Assembly (NCBI GenBank): GCA_027482245.1
Contig: JAIXWG010000047.1
Coordinates: 1-64,000 of the forward strand
Origin: Acetobacteraceae bacterium
Lineage (GTDB): Bacteria > Pseudomonadota > Alphaproteobacteria > Acetobacterales > Acetobacteraceae
Direction of reading: 5' to 3'
Length of the DNA stretch: 64,000 nucleotides
Shown here: positions 25,540 through 35,081 of the stretch, piece after piece
How positions within the stretch are numbered: the stretch's first letter is position 1
Layout: each line of letters starts with the position of its first letter
The notes under the pieces: model-generated
Seen by the model: only the letters and a program-made list of their open reading frames with translations
The model's database searches: none
Told to the model about the DNA's origin: nothing
Program-made: the position numbers and the translations under genes

Positions 25540-27774
25540 ATGCCGGACGACATCAAGGCGCTCCCCCCGGGGGGCAATGAACGTGAGACGCGCCTCGCCG
25601 ATGCGCTGTCGGAGCGCTACCTGGCCTATGCGCTGTCCACCATCGTCAGCCGGTCCCTGCCGGATGTGCGGGACGGGCTGAAGCCGGTCCATCGCCGGCT
25701 GCTCTACGCCATGCACCAGCTGAAGCTGGACCCGGCGGCGGGCTTCAAGAAATGCGCCCGCATCGTCGGCGACGTGATGGGCAAGTACCATCCGCATGGC
25801 GACAGCTCGATCTATGAGGCGCTGGTCCGCCAGGCGCAGGAATTCGCCGCGCGCTACCCCCTGGTCGAGGGCCAGGGCAATTTCGGCAACATCGACGGCG
25901 ATAACGCCGCGGCCATGCGCTACACGGAAGCGCGGCTGACGGAGGTCGCGCAGGCGCTGCTCGAGGGGATCGAGGAGAATGCCGTCGATTTCCGCGCCAC
26001 CTATGACGGGGAGGAGAAGGAGCCGCTGGTCCTGCCGGCGGCCTTCCCGAACCTGCTGGCCAATGGCGCGGCCGGCATCGCGGTGGGCATGGCGACCTCC
26101 ATCCCGCCGCACAATGCGGGCGAACTCTGCGGCGCCGCCATCGCGCTGATCGAGAACCCCGACGCCTCCGTCGATGACCTGCTCGCCCACGTGAAGGGCC
26201 CGGACTTCCCGACCGGCGGGCTGCTGGTGGAAGGGCCGGAGAGCATCCGGGAGGCCTATGTGACGGGCCGCGGCGGCTTCCGGCTGCGCGCGCAATGGAT
26301 GACGGAGCCGCTGAAGAACGGCACCTGGCAGATCGTCGTCACCGAAATCCCCTACCAGGTCCAGAAGTCGCGCCTGATCGAGCAGATCGCGCAGCTGATG
26401 GAGGAGAAGAAGCTGCCGCTGCTCGGCGATGTGCGCGACGAGAGCACGGATGTCGTCCGCCTGGTGCTGGAACCCAAGACCCGCGCCGTCGATCCCAAGA
26501 TGCTGATGGAGACGCTGTTCCGCAATTCGGCGCTGGAGACGCGCTTCCCGCTGAACATGAACGTGCTGGATGCGGACCGCACGCCGCGCGTCATGGGGCT
26601 GAAGGAGGTGTTGCGCTGCTGGCTGGACCACCGGCACGTGGTGCTGGTGCGACGGTCGGAGCACCGCCTGGCCGCCATCGCGCGGCGGCTGGAGATCCTG
26701 GACGGCTATCTCATCGTCTTCCTCAACCTCGACGAGGTGATCCGCATCGTCCGCTACGAGGACAAGCCGAAGGAGGCGCTGATGAGCACCTTCTCGCTGT
26801 CCGAGGTGCAGGCGACCGCCATCCTCGACATGCGGCTGCGGGCGCTCCGCAAGCTGGAGGAGATGGAGATCCGGAAGGAGCACAAGAAGCTCAGCACGGA
26901 ACAGAAGCGGCTGCAGGGGCTGCTGTCGAGCGAGGCGAAGCGCTGGGCCGCGATCGCCGAGGAGATCGCGGAGACGCGGCGGAAGTTCGGGGAGGAGACG
27001 CCGCTCGGCAAGCGGCGCACCCAGGTCGGCGGCGCGCTGACCGAGATCGTGGTGGATGAGAACGCCTTCGTGGAGCGCGAGCCCATCACCGTGATCCTGT
27101 CGGAGAAGGGCTGGATCCGCGCGCAGAAGGGGCACCTGCCCGCCGACGCCGAGCTGCGCTTCAAGGAAGGCGACGCGCTGAAATACGCGCTGCATGCGGA
27201 GACGACGGACCGCATCGTCGTCTTCGCGACCAACGGCAAGGCCTTCACCCTCAAGGCCGACGCCATCCCCCGCGGGCGCGGCGATGGCCAGCCCGTGCGC
27301 CTCATGCTCGACCTGACGAACGAGGACGACGTGGTGACGATGTTCGTTCACAGGGACGGCATCCGCTACCTCGTCGCGGGGCAGGACGGGAAGGGCTTCC
27401 TGGTGAAGGGGGAGGACCTGCTGGCGGAGAAGCGGACCGGCAAGCAGGTGCTGGTGCTGGACCCCGGCAAGGAAGCCGCCTGCTGCAAGGTCGCCGATGG
27501 CGACATGGTGGCCGTGATCGGCGACAACAGGAAGCTGCTGGTCTTCCCGCTGGAACAGGTGCCGGAGATGACGCGCGGCCGCGGCGTGCAGCTGCAGGGC
27601 TACAAGGATGGTGGCCTGGCCGACGTTCAGGTCTTCGCCGCCAAGGCCGGGCTGCGGTGGAAATACGGGTCGGGCGTGCGGACCGAAACGGACCTGCGCG
27701 AATGGCGCGGCAACCGCGCCGGCGCCGGCAAGCAACCGCCCAACGGCTTCCCTCGCAGCAACCGGTTCGAGTGA
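25540..27774 (+). CDS. parC: DNA topoisomerase IV subunit A
   Basis: Breakage-reunion subunit of the type II topoisomerase that decatenates daughter chromosomes. The N-terminal [20 protein letters not shown] and the catalytic Tyr128 in [10 protein letters not shown] are clear. The quinolone-interacting segment reads [12 protein letters not shown] with Asp88, Ser89 and Glu93, the unmutated pattern. The C-terminal beta-pinwheel is shorter than in GyrA and lacks a GyrA box (QRRGGKG), supporting ParC; length is 744 residues. Its ATP-binding partner ParE is not in the window. It is convergent with the leucyl-transferase gene. Confidence 0.95.
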   Translation: MPDDIKALPPGGNERETRLADALSERYLAYALSTIVSRSLPDVRDGLKPVHRRLLYAMHQLKLDPAAGFKKCARIVGDVMGKYHPHGDSSIYEALVRQAQEFAARYPLVEGQGNFGNIDGDNAAAMRYTEARLTEVAQALLEGIEENAVDFRATYDGEEKEPLVLPAAFPNLLANGAAGIAVGMATSIPPHNAGELCGAAIALIENPDASVDDLLAHVKGPDFPTGGLLVEGPESIREAYVTGRGGFRLRAQWMTEPLKNGTWQIVVTEIPYQVQKSRLIEQIAQLMEEKKLPLLGDVRDESTDVVRLVLEPKTRAVDPKMLMETLFRNSALETRFPLNMNVLDADRTPRVMGLKEVLRCWLDHRHVVLVRRSEHRLAAIARRLEILDGYLIVFLNLDEVIRIVRYEDKPKEALMSTFSLSEVQATAILDMRLRALRKLEEMEIRKEHKKLSTEQKRLQGLLSSEAKRWAAIAEEIAETRRKFGEETPLGKRRTQVGGALTEIVVDENAFVEREPITVILSEKGWIRAQKGHLPADAELRFKEGDALKYALHAETTDRIVVFATNGKAFTLKADAIPRGRGDGQPVRLMLDLTNEDDVVTMFVHRDGIRYLVAGQDGKGFLVKGEDLLAEKRTGKQVLVLDPGKEAACCKVADGDMVAVIGDNRKLLVFPLEQVPEMTRGRGVQLQGYKDGGLADVQVFAAKAGLRWKYGSGVRTETDLREWRGNRAGAGKQPPNGFPRSNRFE

Positions 27775-27789
27775 CCGGGACGGGGAAGG

Positions 27790-28566
27790 TCAGCCGGTGA
27801 CGCTGACCTTCTCATGCCCCTCGGCCGGGGCGGCTTCCGCGCCATCCTCGGCCAGCACGCGCCAGATGCCGCCGGACAGCGTCTCGCTCGGCCGGAAGCG
27901 GGCCTTGTAGGCCATCTTCGGGCTCTGGGGGACCCAGTAGCCGAGGTAGACGTAGGGCAGGCCGAGGCTGCGGGCGCGGGACACCAGCCAGAGGATGGCA
28001 TAGGTGCCGAGGCTGCGGCGCGTCTCCTCCGGCGCGTAGAAGGAATAGACGGCGGAGAGGCCATCGCTCAGCCAGTCGGTCAGGCAGGCGCCGAGCAGGC
28101 GGCCGCCGCCATCGCGGAACTCGACCACCCCGGTGGTGATGGGGGTGTCCTCCACCATCGCGCGGTAGTCGTAGAAGCCCATCGCCGCCATGTCGCCATC
28201 GCCGTGGCGGGCGCCCTGGTAGCGCTGGAACAGGGCGAACTGCTCGGCGCTTGCGCGCGCCGGCATCTCCGCCGTCACGAGGTCGGCGTTGAAGCGCATC
28301 ACCTTCCGCTGGGTGCGGTCGGGGGTGAAGGCGTCGGCGACGATGCGGATCGGGATGCAGGCGCGGCAGCCGGGGCAGACCGGCGAATAGGCGATGTTGT
28401 GGCTGCGGCGGAACCCGGCGCGGGAGAGGCGGTCATGCAGCGCCTCCGCATCCCCGCCCGCCAGCTCGGTCACGATCTTCCTCTCCGTCCGGCCTGCCAG
28501 GTAGGGGCAGGGCAGCGGCGCGGTGGTGTAGAAGAACTGCGGACGGCGGGTTGCGCGTTGGAGCAT
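27790..28566 (-). CDS. bpt: aspartate/glutamate leucyltransferase (Bpt)
   Basis: Transfers leucine from leucyl-tRNA to N-terminal Asp or Glu, marking proteins for ClpS-ClpAP degradation. The 258-residue protein has the ATE/Bpt N-terminal region with CPYLAGRTERKIV and CPGCRACIPIRI, which carries the Cys residues of the family, and the C-terminal GNAT-like part with AVYSFYAPEETRRSLGTYAI and LPYVYLGYWVPQSPKMAYKA. It is the last gene of a minus-strand unit with the RDD protein and penicillin acylase, 39 bp from the former. The N-end rule role is known for the family; local regulation is unknown. Confidence 0.93.
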   Translation of the reverse strand: MLQRATRRPQFFYTTAPLPCPYLAGRTERKIVTELAGGDAEALHDRLSRAGFRRSHNIAYSPVCPGCRACIPIRIVADAFTPDRTQRKVMRFNADLVTAEMPARASAEQFALFQRYQGARHGDGDMAAMGFYDYRAMVEDTPITTGVVEFRDGGGRLLGACLTDWLSDGLSAVYSFYAPEETRRSLGTYAILWLVSRARSLGLPYVYLGYWVPQSPKMAYKARFRPSETLSGGIWRVLAEDGAEAAPAEGHEKVSVTG

Positions 28567-28605
28567 CGGCTTCAGGCTCTACTGTCCGCGCTGGGCGCTG
28601 GCAAA

Positions 28606-29109
28606 TCAACCATCCTCGGCAAGGAATCGCCCGGATCGCGGTGCCGCGTGCAGGGCCGCGGCCCGCACCACGATGGTGTCGGAGAACAGGTCGTGCAGCG
28701 TGCGCGACCGGGTGGAGAACAGCGCCGCCAGCAGCGGCACGCCGCCCGCCGCCCAGGACAGGGCCAGCAGCGTGGTGCTGGTGAAGGCCTGGCCGAAGCT
28801 CGGATGGCCGGTGTCCGATTCCGACCGCACCACGAGGCCCATCAGCGCCTGGCCCGGCGTGGCCGACAGGGGCGATCCGATGGAGAGCGTCCCGTAGAGG
28901 ATCGGCAGCACCAGCCCCCAGGGCAGCATGAACAGCCCGCCCGTCAGGCCAAGCGTCAGGACCGCCAGCAGCCCGGTGCCGCCCCAGACCAGCCAGGACA
29001 GGATGAACAGGATCGCGGCGTCGATCAGCCAGGCCACGACGCGGCGGCCGATCACGCCCGCATAGGGGGGCGGCCGGTCATCGGCGTCGCTGGCGCGGTT
29101 CTGGTTCAC
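28606..29109 (-). CDS. RDD-family membrane protein
   Basis: Small inner-membrane protein of 167 residues. The RDD signature appears as GRRVVAWLIDAAILFILSWL in the first membrane helix, and two more hydrophobic segments follow (LLAVLTLGLTGGLFMLPWG and FTSTTLLALSWAAGGVPLL). TPGQALMGLVVRSES and RTLHDLFSDTIVV are the other conserved stretches. Some RDD proteins are reported to act in ion exchange, but none of that can be shown for this one. Its start overlaps the 3' end of the penicillin acylase gene by 32 bp, so translation is likely coupled. Confidence 0.88.
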   Translation of the reverse strand: MNQNRASDADDRPPPYAGVIGRRVVAWLIDAAILFILSWLVWGGTGLLAVLTLGLTGGLFMLPWGLVLPILYGTLSIGSPLSATPGQALMGLVVRSESDTGHPSFGQAFTSTTLLALSWAAGGVPLLAALFSTRSRTLHDLFSDTIVVRAAALHAAPRSGRFLAEDG

Positions 29110-31465
29110 TGGGAACTCCGGGAGCTTCGGGCTTCAGGCGGATGGTCCCGGTCACGCTGGCCGGCACCCGCCCCAGCTTCAAAACGTCACCATCCCGCCA
29201 TCGTTGCATCTGGTCATCCCAATGCGGTGAAAAAGGATGGCCAGACTGGCCGGTGGCGATGATGGCGACGGCGCCATCGGGATCGCCGAGGTCGAAGGCC
29301 GCGCGCAGCCCCGCGCCGTGCAGATGGGCATAGGGGGTCGCGCCCCCGCCGCGCATCCCGCCGCGGGACAGCGTCTCCCCATCCCCCGGGCTCGGCACCT
29401 CCAGCCGCGTCATGCCGCCGAGCACGGGGACGAAGCGGAGGATGGGGTGTTCGAAGGTCGCGACATGCGCGCGGCCCCACAGCCACTTGGCGGGGTCGGA
29501 CCCTTGGGCGGATTCGATTTCCGCCGTGGCTTCCGTCAGCGCACGGGCCAGCAGCGCACCGCAGCCGCCGGGGCCACACCAGGCGGCGGCTCGGGCGGGG
29601 TTGGTCAGCAGCAGGCGGGTGAATTCCGGCCCCGCGGCCGTGCCCTCCGGCGCGCCTCCCTGCGCCAGGACCAGGCGGCGGAAGGCGCGCAGCCAGGCGT
29701 GGTAGACCAGGGGCTGCGGCGCCTCCGCCCGCATGGCCCCGTCCCAGTCCCGCAGCAGCGCCTGCGCGCGGCCTGGCAGGCCGGGGGGCGCGGGCACGGC
29801 GAGCAAGGCGGGCAGGACCTCCCGCGCCAGCAGCGACACCACGTCGTTCTGCATGGCGGCGAAGCTGGCCAGGTCATGCGTCGGGCGGGCGGCCAGCAAC
29901 TCCCGGATCCGGCGCAGGCGCCAGTCGCCATACCAGTCCACGCCCAGGAACACCGGATGGTCCGCCGGCGCCGGGCGCGCATTGGCGTTGGCGATCTGCC
30001 CGCTGGCCGGGTTCTCGACATGCGGCATGGCGTCGAAGGGCACGAAGCCAGTCCAGTCCATGCTGCCGTCCCAGCCGCGGGCGGGCAGGCGGCCATCGCC
30101 CCCGCGGCGGATCGGCGTACGGCCGACCAGATATTGCGCGATGGCGCCCTCGGCGGAGGCGACCATCAGGTTCTGCGGCGGGCTGGTGAAGCGCGCGGCG
30201 GCGGCGCGGGCCTCGGCCAGGCTGGCCGCCCGGTTCAGCGCCAGCAGCGCCTCCGCCGCCGTGTCGCGCGGCGCGAGGTTGGCCATGGAGACCGCCAGCA
30301 CGTAGCCCTGGTCGGCCACCAGGCCATCGAGGCCGGAGACGACCGGGCCGTGCCGCGTCTCCCGCACCCGCAGCACCTCCGGCTCCGTCCGGCCGCGGAC
30401 GGCGATGCGTTCCTCCCGCACCATGAACGGGCGGGGGCCGTCCGGCGTGTCATAGGCATCGGCGCCGGACAGGCGTTCGACGAAGACGTCCTGCGTGTCC
30501 GAATGCGTGGTGGTGAAGCCCCAGGCGATCCGCTGGTTGCGCCCGATGACGATGGCGGGGACGCCGGGCGCGGTGGCGCCGGCGCGGAAGCTGCCATCGG
30601 GGAAGTCGATGCGGGCGAGGTACCAGAGGACCGGCGCCTGGAAGCCGAGATGCGGGTCGTTCGCCAGCATCGGCGCGCCCGAGGCGCTGCGCGCGCCCGT
30701 CACCGCCCAGGCGTTGGAGGCGCTGTCCGGCAGCGGCGCATCGACGCCGAAGACCGGCACGGCCTGCAGGATGCGGGCCAGCGACACCGCGCCCGGCAGC
30801 CCCGCCAGGTCCGGCCGTCCGGCGCTGGCATCGCGGGGCCAGAGGTCATCCAGCCGGTCCGCCGGCAGCGCCGCCGCCTGCGCGGCGTATTCCAGCTCCC
30901 GCCGCCAATTGCCGGACAGCCAGAGCCCCATGACCTTGCCCCAGAGCAGGCTGTCCACCGGCCGCCAGGGCTCGGGCTCCCCGATCGCCAGGAATTCCGG
31001 CGCGGCCAAGCGCCCGCGCGCGGCGATCAGGGCGTTCACCCCCTCCGCATAGGCCTCCAGCAGGTCGCGGGCTTCGGGGGAAAGGGCGGCAAGGTCCGAT
31101 TCCGCGGATTGCACCAGGCCGAGGGTGCGGGAGAAGCGGTCGAGCCGCAGCGCGGAGGCGCCCGCGATCTCCGCCAGCCGGCCGGAGGCACCGCGGCGCA
31201 TCGCGTCCATCTGGAACATCCGGTCCCGCGCATGCAGCCAGCCCAGCGCGACCGCGGCATCGCGTTCTGTGCGGGCCTCAATCCGGGGGATGCCGTGCTC
31301 GTCGAGGCTGATCGCGACGGGGGCGGAGAGGGTCGGGATGCCCGGCTCCTCCCGCGCATCGGGCAGGCTGCTCGACACCATCGCGAAGCCGAAGGCCACC
31401 GCGATGCCGGCGAGCACGAAGAGCAGGATGATGAGGCGGCCGGCGAAGGCGAGGAGCATGCGCAT
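29078..31465 (-). CDS. penicillin acylase-family protein (Ntn hydrolase)
   Basis: A 795-residue member of the penicillin/acyl-homoserine-lactone acylase family, made as a proenzyme that cuts itself into alpha and beta chains. An N-terminal hydrophobic segment (LLAFAGRLIILLFVLAGIAV) is a signal or membrane anchor. VALGWLHARDRMFQMDAMRR is typical of the alpha chain. The catalytic, self-processing serine is Ser250 in PDSASNAWAV. LANDPHLGFQAPVLWYLARI and AWGFTTTHSDTQD are conserved beta-chain segments. Natural substrates could be beta-lactam-like amides or acyl-homoserine lactones; sequence does not decide. It heads the unit with the RDD gene and bpt. Confidence 0.92.
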   Translation of the reverse strand: MRMLLAFAGRLIILLFVLAGIAVAFGFAMVSSSLPDAREEPGIPTLSAPVAISLDEHGIPRIEARTERDAAVALGWLHARDRMFQMDAMRRGASGRLAEIAGASALRLDRFSRTLGLVQSAESDLAALSPEARDLLEAYAEGVNALIAARGRLAAPEFLAIGEPEPWRPVDSLLWGKVMGLWLSGNWRRELEYAAQAAALPADRLDDLWPRDASAGRPDLAGLPGAVSLARILQAVPVFGVDAPLPDSASNAWAVTGARSASGAPMLANDPHLGFQAPVLWYLARIDFPDGSFRAGATAPGVPAIVIGRNQRIAWGFTTTHSDTQDVFVERLSGADAYDTPDGPRPFMVREERIAVRGRTEPEVLRVRETRHGPVVSGLDGLVADQGYVLAVSMANLAPRDTAAEALLALNRAASLAEARAAAARFTSPPQNLMVASAEGAIAQYLVGRTPIRRGGDGRLPARGWDGSMDWTGFVPFDAMPHVENPASGQIANANARPAPADHPVFLGVDWYGDWRLRRIRELLAARPTHDLASFAAMQNDVVSLLAREVLPALLAVPAPPGLPGRAQALLRDWDGAMRAEAPQPLVYHAWLRAFRRLVLAQGGAPEGTAAGPEFTRLLLTNPARAAAWCGPGGCGALLARALTEATAEIESAQGSDPAKWLWGRAHVATFEHPILRFVPVLGGMTRLEVPSPGDGETLSRGGMRGGGATPYAHLHGAGLRAAFDLGDPDGAVAIIATGQSGHPFSPHWDDQMQRWRDGDVLKLGRVPASVTGTIRLKPEAPGVPSEPEPRQRRR

Positions 31466-31531
31466 GGGGCGGGAGATGGACCGCCCGGGCCGGAAAGGGA
31501 AGCGGCGGCCCGGCCAGGCCGCCGCCTCGGG

Positions 31532-32116
31532 TCAGCCCTTGCGGGGCGTGCCGATCGCCTCCAGCCGCTTTACGAAGGCGTCGCGCGCGGCCTCGAAGCT
31601 CGCCTCCAGCTTCGTGGGCAGCGCATCGGCGTTCTGCTGGTCTACATACCAGGCGCCGCCGGTCTCGGCATCGTCCTCCAGCGTGCGCAGCCAGCCGATG
31701 GCGGCGATGGCGTCGCCGCGGCGGTGGGACAGGTAGCGGTCCGCCGCCACCGCCTTGCTGCGCTGCCGCCCGCCGACCTTGGGCTTGCCGTCCGCGCCGG
31801 TGAACTTGTGCGGCTGCGACGTGCCCGCGGGGGGGGAGAGGTCGAAGACCCCCGCCAGTTCCACGGCCAGCGCCGTCAGCTGCTCCACCGCCGCCGTGGT
31901 CGCGGTGGCGGCCGCCGTGCTGCCGCCGCGCGTGGGCGGGGGCGGGGGCGGCAGGGCTTCCAGCATGGCGCGCGCCTGGGCGTGCAGCTTGGACCGCTTG
32001 GGATCGGCCAGGATGCGCTCGGCATTGGCGCGGAGGTTGGCGAGCTCCGCCTTGTCCTTGCCGGCGTAGTTGGCGCCCGCGGTGGCGGGGGCCGTGTTCG
32101 TCGGGTTCGTGCTCAC
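31532..32116 (-). CDS. protein of unknown function coupled to aldehyde dehydrogenase
   Basis: A 194-residue protein without a recognised family. It has an N-terminal helical part rich in Ala, Lys and Glu (ELANLRANAERILADPKRSK), a Pro/Thr-rich linker with PPPPPPT, a short helix pair, and a C-terminal part with RRGDAIAAIGWLRTLEDDAE and WYVDQQNADALP. No signal peptide or membrane helix. The GTG start overlaps the stop codon of the aldehyde dehydrogenase gene (GTGA), so the two are translated together. The coupling suggests a shared role, which I cannot name. Confidence 0.7.
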   Translation of the reverse strand: MSTNPTNTAPATAGANYAGKDKAELANLRANAERILADPKRSKLHAQARAMLEALPPPPPPTRGGSTAAATATTAAVEQLTALAVELAGVFDLSPPAGTSQPHKFTGADGKPKVGGRQRSKAVAADRYLSHRRGDAIAAIGWLRTLEDDAETGGAWYVDQQNADALPTKLEASFEAARDAFVKRLEAIGTPRKG

Positions 32117-33624
32117 GCCATGTTCACCATGATGGTCTTCTTGTGGGTGAAGTGTTCCAGCATCGCTTCCAGCGAGGCCTCCTTGCCGAGGCCGGAGGAC
32201 TTCACGCCGCCGTAGCTGAGGTTGGCCTGCACGACGAGGTTCTGGTTGATCTGCACCAGCCCCGCCTCCAGCCGGTGCGCCAGGTCGAGGCCGACCTTGA
32301 GGTTGTTGGTCCAGAGGCTGGCGGCCAGGCCGTATTCGCTGTCATTGGCCTGGGCCAGCACCGTCTCCGGATCGTCGAAGGGCTGGATGACCGTCACCGG
32401 TCCGAAGATCTCCTCCCGCACCAGGCGCGACGAATTGTCGAGGCCGGTGAAGATCACGGGCTGGATGAACAGGCCCTTCTTCAGCGCGGGATCGGTCGGC
32501 ATGGCGGAGCAGACATGGGCGGTCGCACCCGGCGTCGCCGTGCCTTCGGCGATGTAGGCGCGCACCTTCTCCAGCTGGCCCTCGCTGACGATGGTGCCGA
32601 TGTCGGTCTTCTCGTCCAGCGGGTCGCCCATGACCATGGCGTCCACGGCCTTCTTCATCTCGGCGACGAAGCGGTCGAAGATCGGGCGCTCCACATAGAT
32701 GCGCGACGCGGCCGTGCAGGACTGGCCCTGGCGCGTGAAGCGCATGGAGGTCAGCGCGCCGGACACCGTCTTCTCGAAGTCGCAATCCGCGAAGACGATC
32801 ATCGGCGACTTGCCGCCGAGTTCCAGCGTCACGGGCACCAGCTTCTCGGCCGCGGCCTTGGCGACGATCTTCCCGGTCTCGACGCTGCCGGTGAAGGTGA
32901 CCTTGCGGACCTTCGGGTGCGCGACCAGCGGCGCGCCGCATTCCGGGCCGAAGCCAGAGACCATGTTGAAGACGCCCGGCGGCAGGATGCGGTTCATGAT
33001 CTCGCAGATCCGCAGCACCGCGAGCGGCGCTTCCTCCGCCGACTTCACCACCACGCTGTTGCCCGCCACCAACGCCGGCGCGACCTTCAGCGCCATCAGC
33101 AGCATGGGCACGTTCCAGGGGATGATGGCGCCGACGACGCCGAGCGGCTCCCGCACCGTCACGCTGAGCACGTTGGGGGCGAAGGGCACGCTCTCGCCCT
33201 TCAGCTCGGAGCCCAGGCCGCCGAAGAACTCGAACACATCGGCGACGACATTGGCCTCGACGCGGGATTCGGTGCGCAGCGCCTTGCCCGTTTCCAGCGC
33301 GATCAGCCGGCCGAGCTCGTCGACATGGGTGCGGATGGCGGCGGCGCAGGCATGCACCAGGGCGCCGCGCTTGCGGGCCGGGACCTTGGCCCAGGCCTTC
33401 TGAGCCTCCGCCGCGTTGAGGACGGCGGCATCGACATCGGCGGAATCACCTTCGGCGGCGCGCGCGACTTCGGCGCCTGTCGCGGGATTGACCACGGCGA
33501 AGGTCTTGCCGGACCGGGCGGGCACATAACGTCCGCCGATGAAATGCACGCCGGACAGGGCCTTCGCGAGGGCGAAGCAGTCCGCCGTCGGGGCATCGGG
33601 GGTGGGGTGGGGCAGGTCGAGCAT
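32113..33624 (-). CDS. NAD(P)-dependent aldehyde dehydrogenase
   Basis: Oxidises an aldehyde to the acid. The 503-residue protein, starting at the ATG at 33624, has the catalytic Cys303 in RQGQSCTAAS and the base Glu268 in VTLELGGKSP. The cofactor loop VVGAIIPWNVPM and the FTGSVETGKIVAKAAAEK segment are clear. EEIFGPVTVIQPFDD is a standard C-terminal landmark. The substrate is not evident; the sequence is closest in style to benzaldehyde/betaine-aldehyde type enzymes. It is divergent from a CoA-transferase gene and coupled to the downstream unknown protein. Confidence 0.95.
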   Translation of the reverse strand: MLDLPHPTPDAPTADCFALAKALSGVHFIGGRYVPARSGKTFAVVNPATGAEVARAAEGDSADVDAAVLNAAEAQKAWAKVPARKRGALVHACAAAIRTHVDELGRLIALETGKALRTESRVEANVVADVFEFFGGLGSELKGESVPFAPNVLSVTVREPLGVVGAIIPWNVPMLLMALKVAPALVAGNSVVVKSAEEAPLAVLRICEIMNRILPPGVFNMVSGFGPECGAPLVAHPKVRKVTFTGSVETGKIVAKAAAEKLVPVTLELGGKSPMIVFADCDFEKTVSGALTSMRFTRQGQSCTAASRIYVERPIFDRFVAEMKKAVDAMVMGDPLDEKTDIGTIVSEGQLEKVRAYIAEGTATPGATAHVCSAMPTDPALKKGLFIQPVIFTGLDNSSRLVREEIFGPVTVIQPFDDPETVLAQANDSEYGLAASLWTNNLKVGLDLAHRLEAGLVQINQNLVVQANLSYGGVKSSGLGKEASLEAMLEHFTHKKTIMVNMA

Positions 33625-33763
33625 GGGTTTCCTCCGCCGCGGACACGGCACTATAAGCGCGGGCCGCACCATGCGTCGCCCGCCGGCCGGCGGCAATGCT
33701 GCGGTTTCCGGGACGCCCGCCGGGGGCGCCCGGCCAATGACGGATTGAAGGGGCGTGTTATCG

Positions 33764-34972
33764 ATGGAGAAGGCACCGAGCGGGCCGCTGCGCGGCCTCA
33801 GGGTCCTTGACCTGACCCGGGTGCTGGCCGGGCCGACCTGCACGCAGATGCTGGGCGACATGGGCGCCGAGGTCATCAAGATCGAGCGTCCGGAATCCGG
33901 CGACGACACGCGCGGCTTCGCGCCGCCGGTCTGGCCGGGCACGGAGGAAAGCGCCTACTTCCTGGGCGTCAATCGCAACAAGAAGTCCCTCACCCTCGAC
34001 ATCGCGAAGGAGGAGGGGCAGGCGATCATCCACCAGCTGCTCGAGACCTGCGACATCCTGGTCGAGAACTTCAAGGTCGGCGCTCTGGCCAAGTACGGGC
34101 TCGGCTTCGACCAGCTGAAGTCGAAGTATCCCGGGCTGATCTACTGCTCCATCACCGGCTTCGGGCAGACCGGCCCCTATGCGCCGCGCCCAGGCTATGA
34201 CGCGCTGATCCAGGGCATGGGCGGCGTGATGTCCCTGACCGGGGAGCCCGAGGGCCTGCCGCAGAAGGTGGGTGTGCCGGTCGCGGACCTGTTTGCCGGC
34301 CTCTATGGCTGCATCGGCATCCTGGCGGCGCTGCGCCACCGCGAACGCACGGGGCAGGGGCAGCAGATCGATATCGGCATGCTCGATACCTCCGTCGCCT
34401 GGCTGGCCAACCAGGGCATGAACTACCTGGCGACCGGGGAGAACCCGCCGCGGCTCGGCAACCAGCACCCGAACATCGCGCCCTACCAGGTCTTCCCGAC
34501 GAAGGACGGGCACATCGTGCTCTCCGTCGGCAACGACCCGACCTTCGAGCGCTTCTGCAAATCCTTCGGCTGCGAGGCGATGCTGGCCGATCCGCGCTTC
34601 GCCACCAATGCGGAGCGCGTCGCGAACCGGGATGCGGTGACGGCGACGCTGACGCCGGTGATGCAGTCGAAGACGACCGCCGAGTGGGTGGCGGCGCTGG
34701 AGGAGCGGAAGATCGGCTGCGGCCCGATCAACAAGCTGTCCGACGTCTTCGCCGACCCGCATGTGAAGGCCCGCGGCTGCACCGTGGACCTGACGCTGAG
34801 CAACGGCGCGAACGTGACCGTCATCGCCAACCCCGTGCGGCTGTCGGCGACGCCCGCGGACTACCGTATCGCGCCGCCGCTGCTCGGCGAACATAGCGAG
34901 GAAGTGCTGACGGGCCTGCTCGGCATGACGGAGGCCGAGGTGCAGGCGCTGAAGGACAAGGGCGTCGTCTGA
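33764..34972 (+). CDS. family III CoA-transferase (CaiB/BaiF type)
   Basis: Moves CoA between carboxylic acids. The 402-residue protein begins GLRVLDLTRVLAGPTCTQML, has the AEVIKIERPESGDDTRGF loop, and carries the nucleophilic Asp175 in PVADLFAGLYG, the position of Asp169 in formyl-CoA transferase. YGLGFDQLKSKYPGLIYCSI and GFGQTGPYAPRPGYD are further signatures. The ATG at 33764 is 10 nt after AAGGGG; a GTG nine bases upstream is too close to that site. The acid substrates are not known. It is divergent from aldehyde dehydrogenase, with which it may share a pathway for an acid or aldehyde. Confidence 0.94.
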   Translation: MEKAPSGPLRGLRVLDLTRVLAGPTCTQMLGDMGAEVIKIERPESGDDTRGFAPPVWPGTEESAYFLGVNRNKKSLTLDIAKEEGQAIIHQLLETCDILVENFKVGALAKYGLGFDQLKSKYPGLIYCSITGFGQTGPYAPRPGYDALIQGMGGVMSLTGEPEGLPQKVGVPVADLFAGLYGCIGILAALRHRERTGQGQQIDIGMLDTSVAWLANQGMNYLATGENPPRLGNQHPNIAPYQVFPTKDGHIVLSVGNDPTFERFCKSFGCEAMLADPRFATNAERVANRDAVTATLTPVMQSKTTAEWVAALEERKIGCGPINKLSDVFADPHVKARGCTVDLTLSNGANVTVIANPVRLSATPADYRIAPPLLGEHSEEVLTGLLGMTEAEVQALKDKGVV

Positions 34973-34997
34973 CGGCAAGGTCGCCTTGCCCGCGAAG

Positions 34998-35039
34998 CCC
35001 TCTCCCCCCGCCGGGGGGAGAGGGTTGGGTGAGGGGGGC
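34998..35039. repeat. REP-like palindromic repeat, single copy
   Basis: A 12-bp perfect stem (CCCTCTCCCCCC with GGGGGGAGAGGG) with a 3-nt loop, followed by TTGGGTGAGGGGGG. The hairpin and its GGGTTxGG tail resemble the arms of the inverted repeat at 51400-51552, so they appear to be one family. It fills the spacer between two plus-strand genes. Confidence 0.65.
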
Positions 35040-35081
35040 TTCCCCGGACACGACCCGCAACCGCCACCAGGACCCCACCCC

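Noticed and set aside
25120-27735. 871-codon minus-strand open frame opposite the chemoreceptor and parC
   Set aside because: Antisense shadow of parC; no recognisable domain.
29237-32215. 992-codon plus-strand open frame opposite penicillin acylase
   Set aside because: Antisense shadow; composition is Arg/Gly/Ala-rich without motifs, while the minus-strand enzyme has a catalytic serine and full family pattern.
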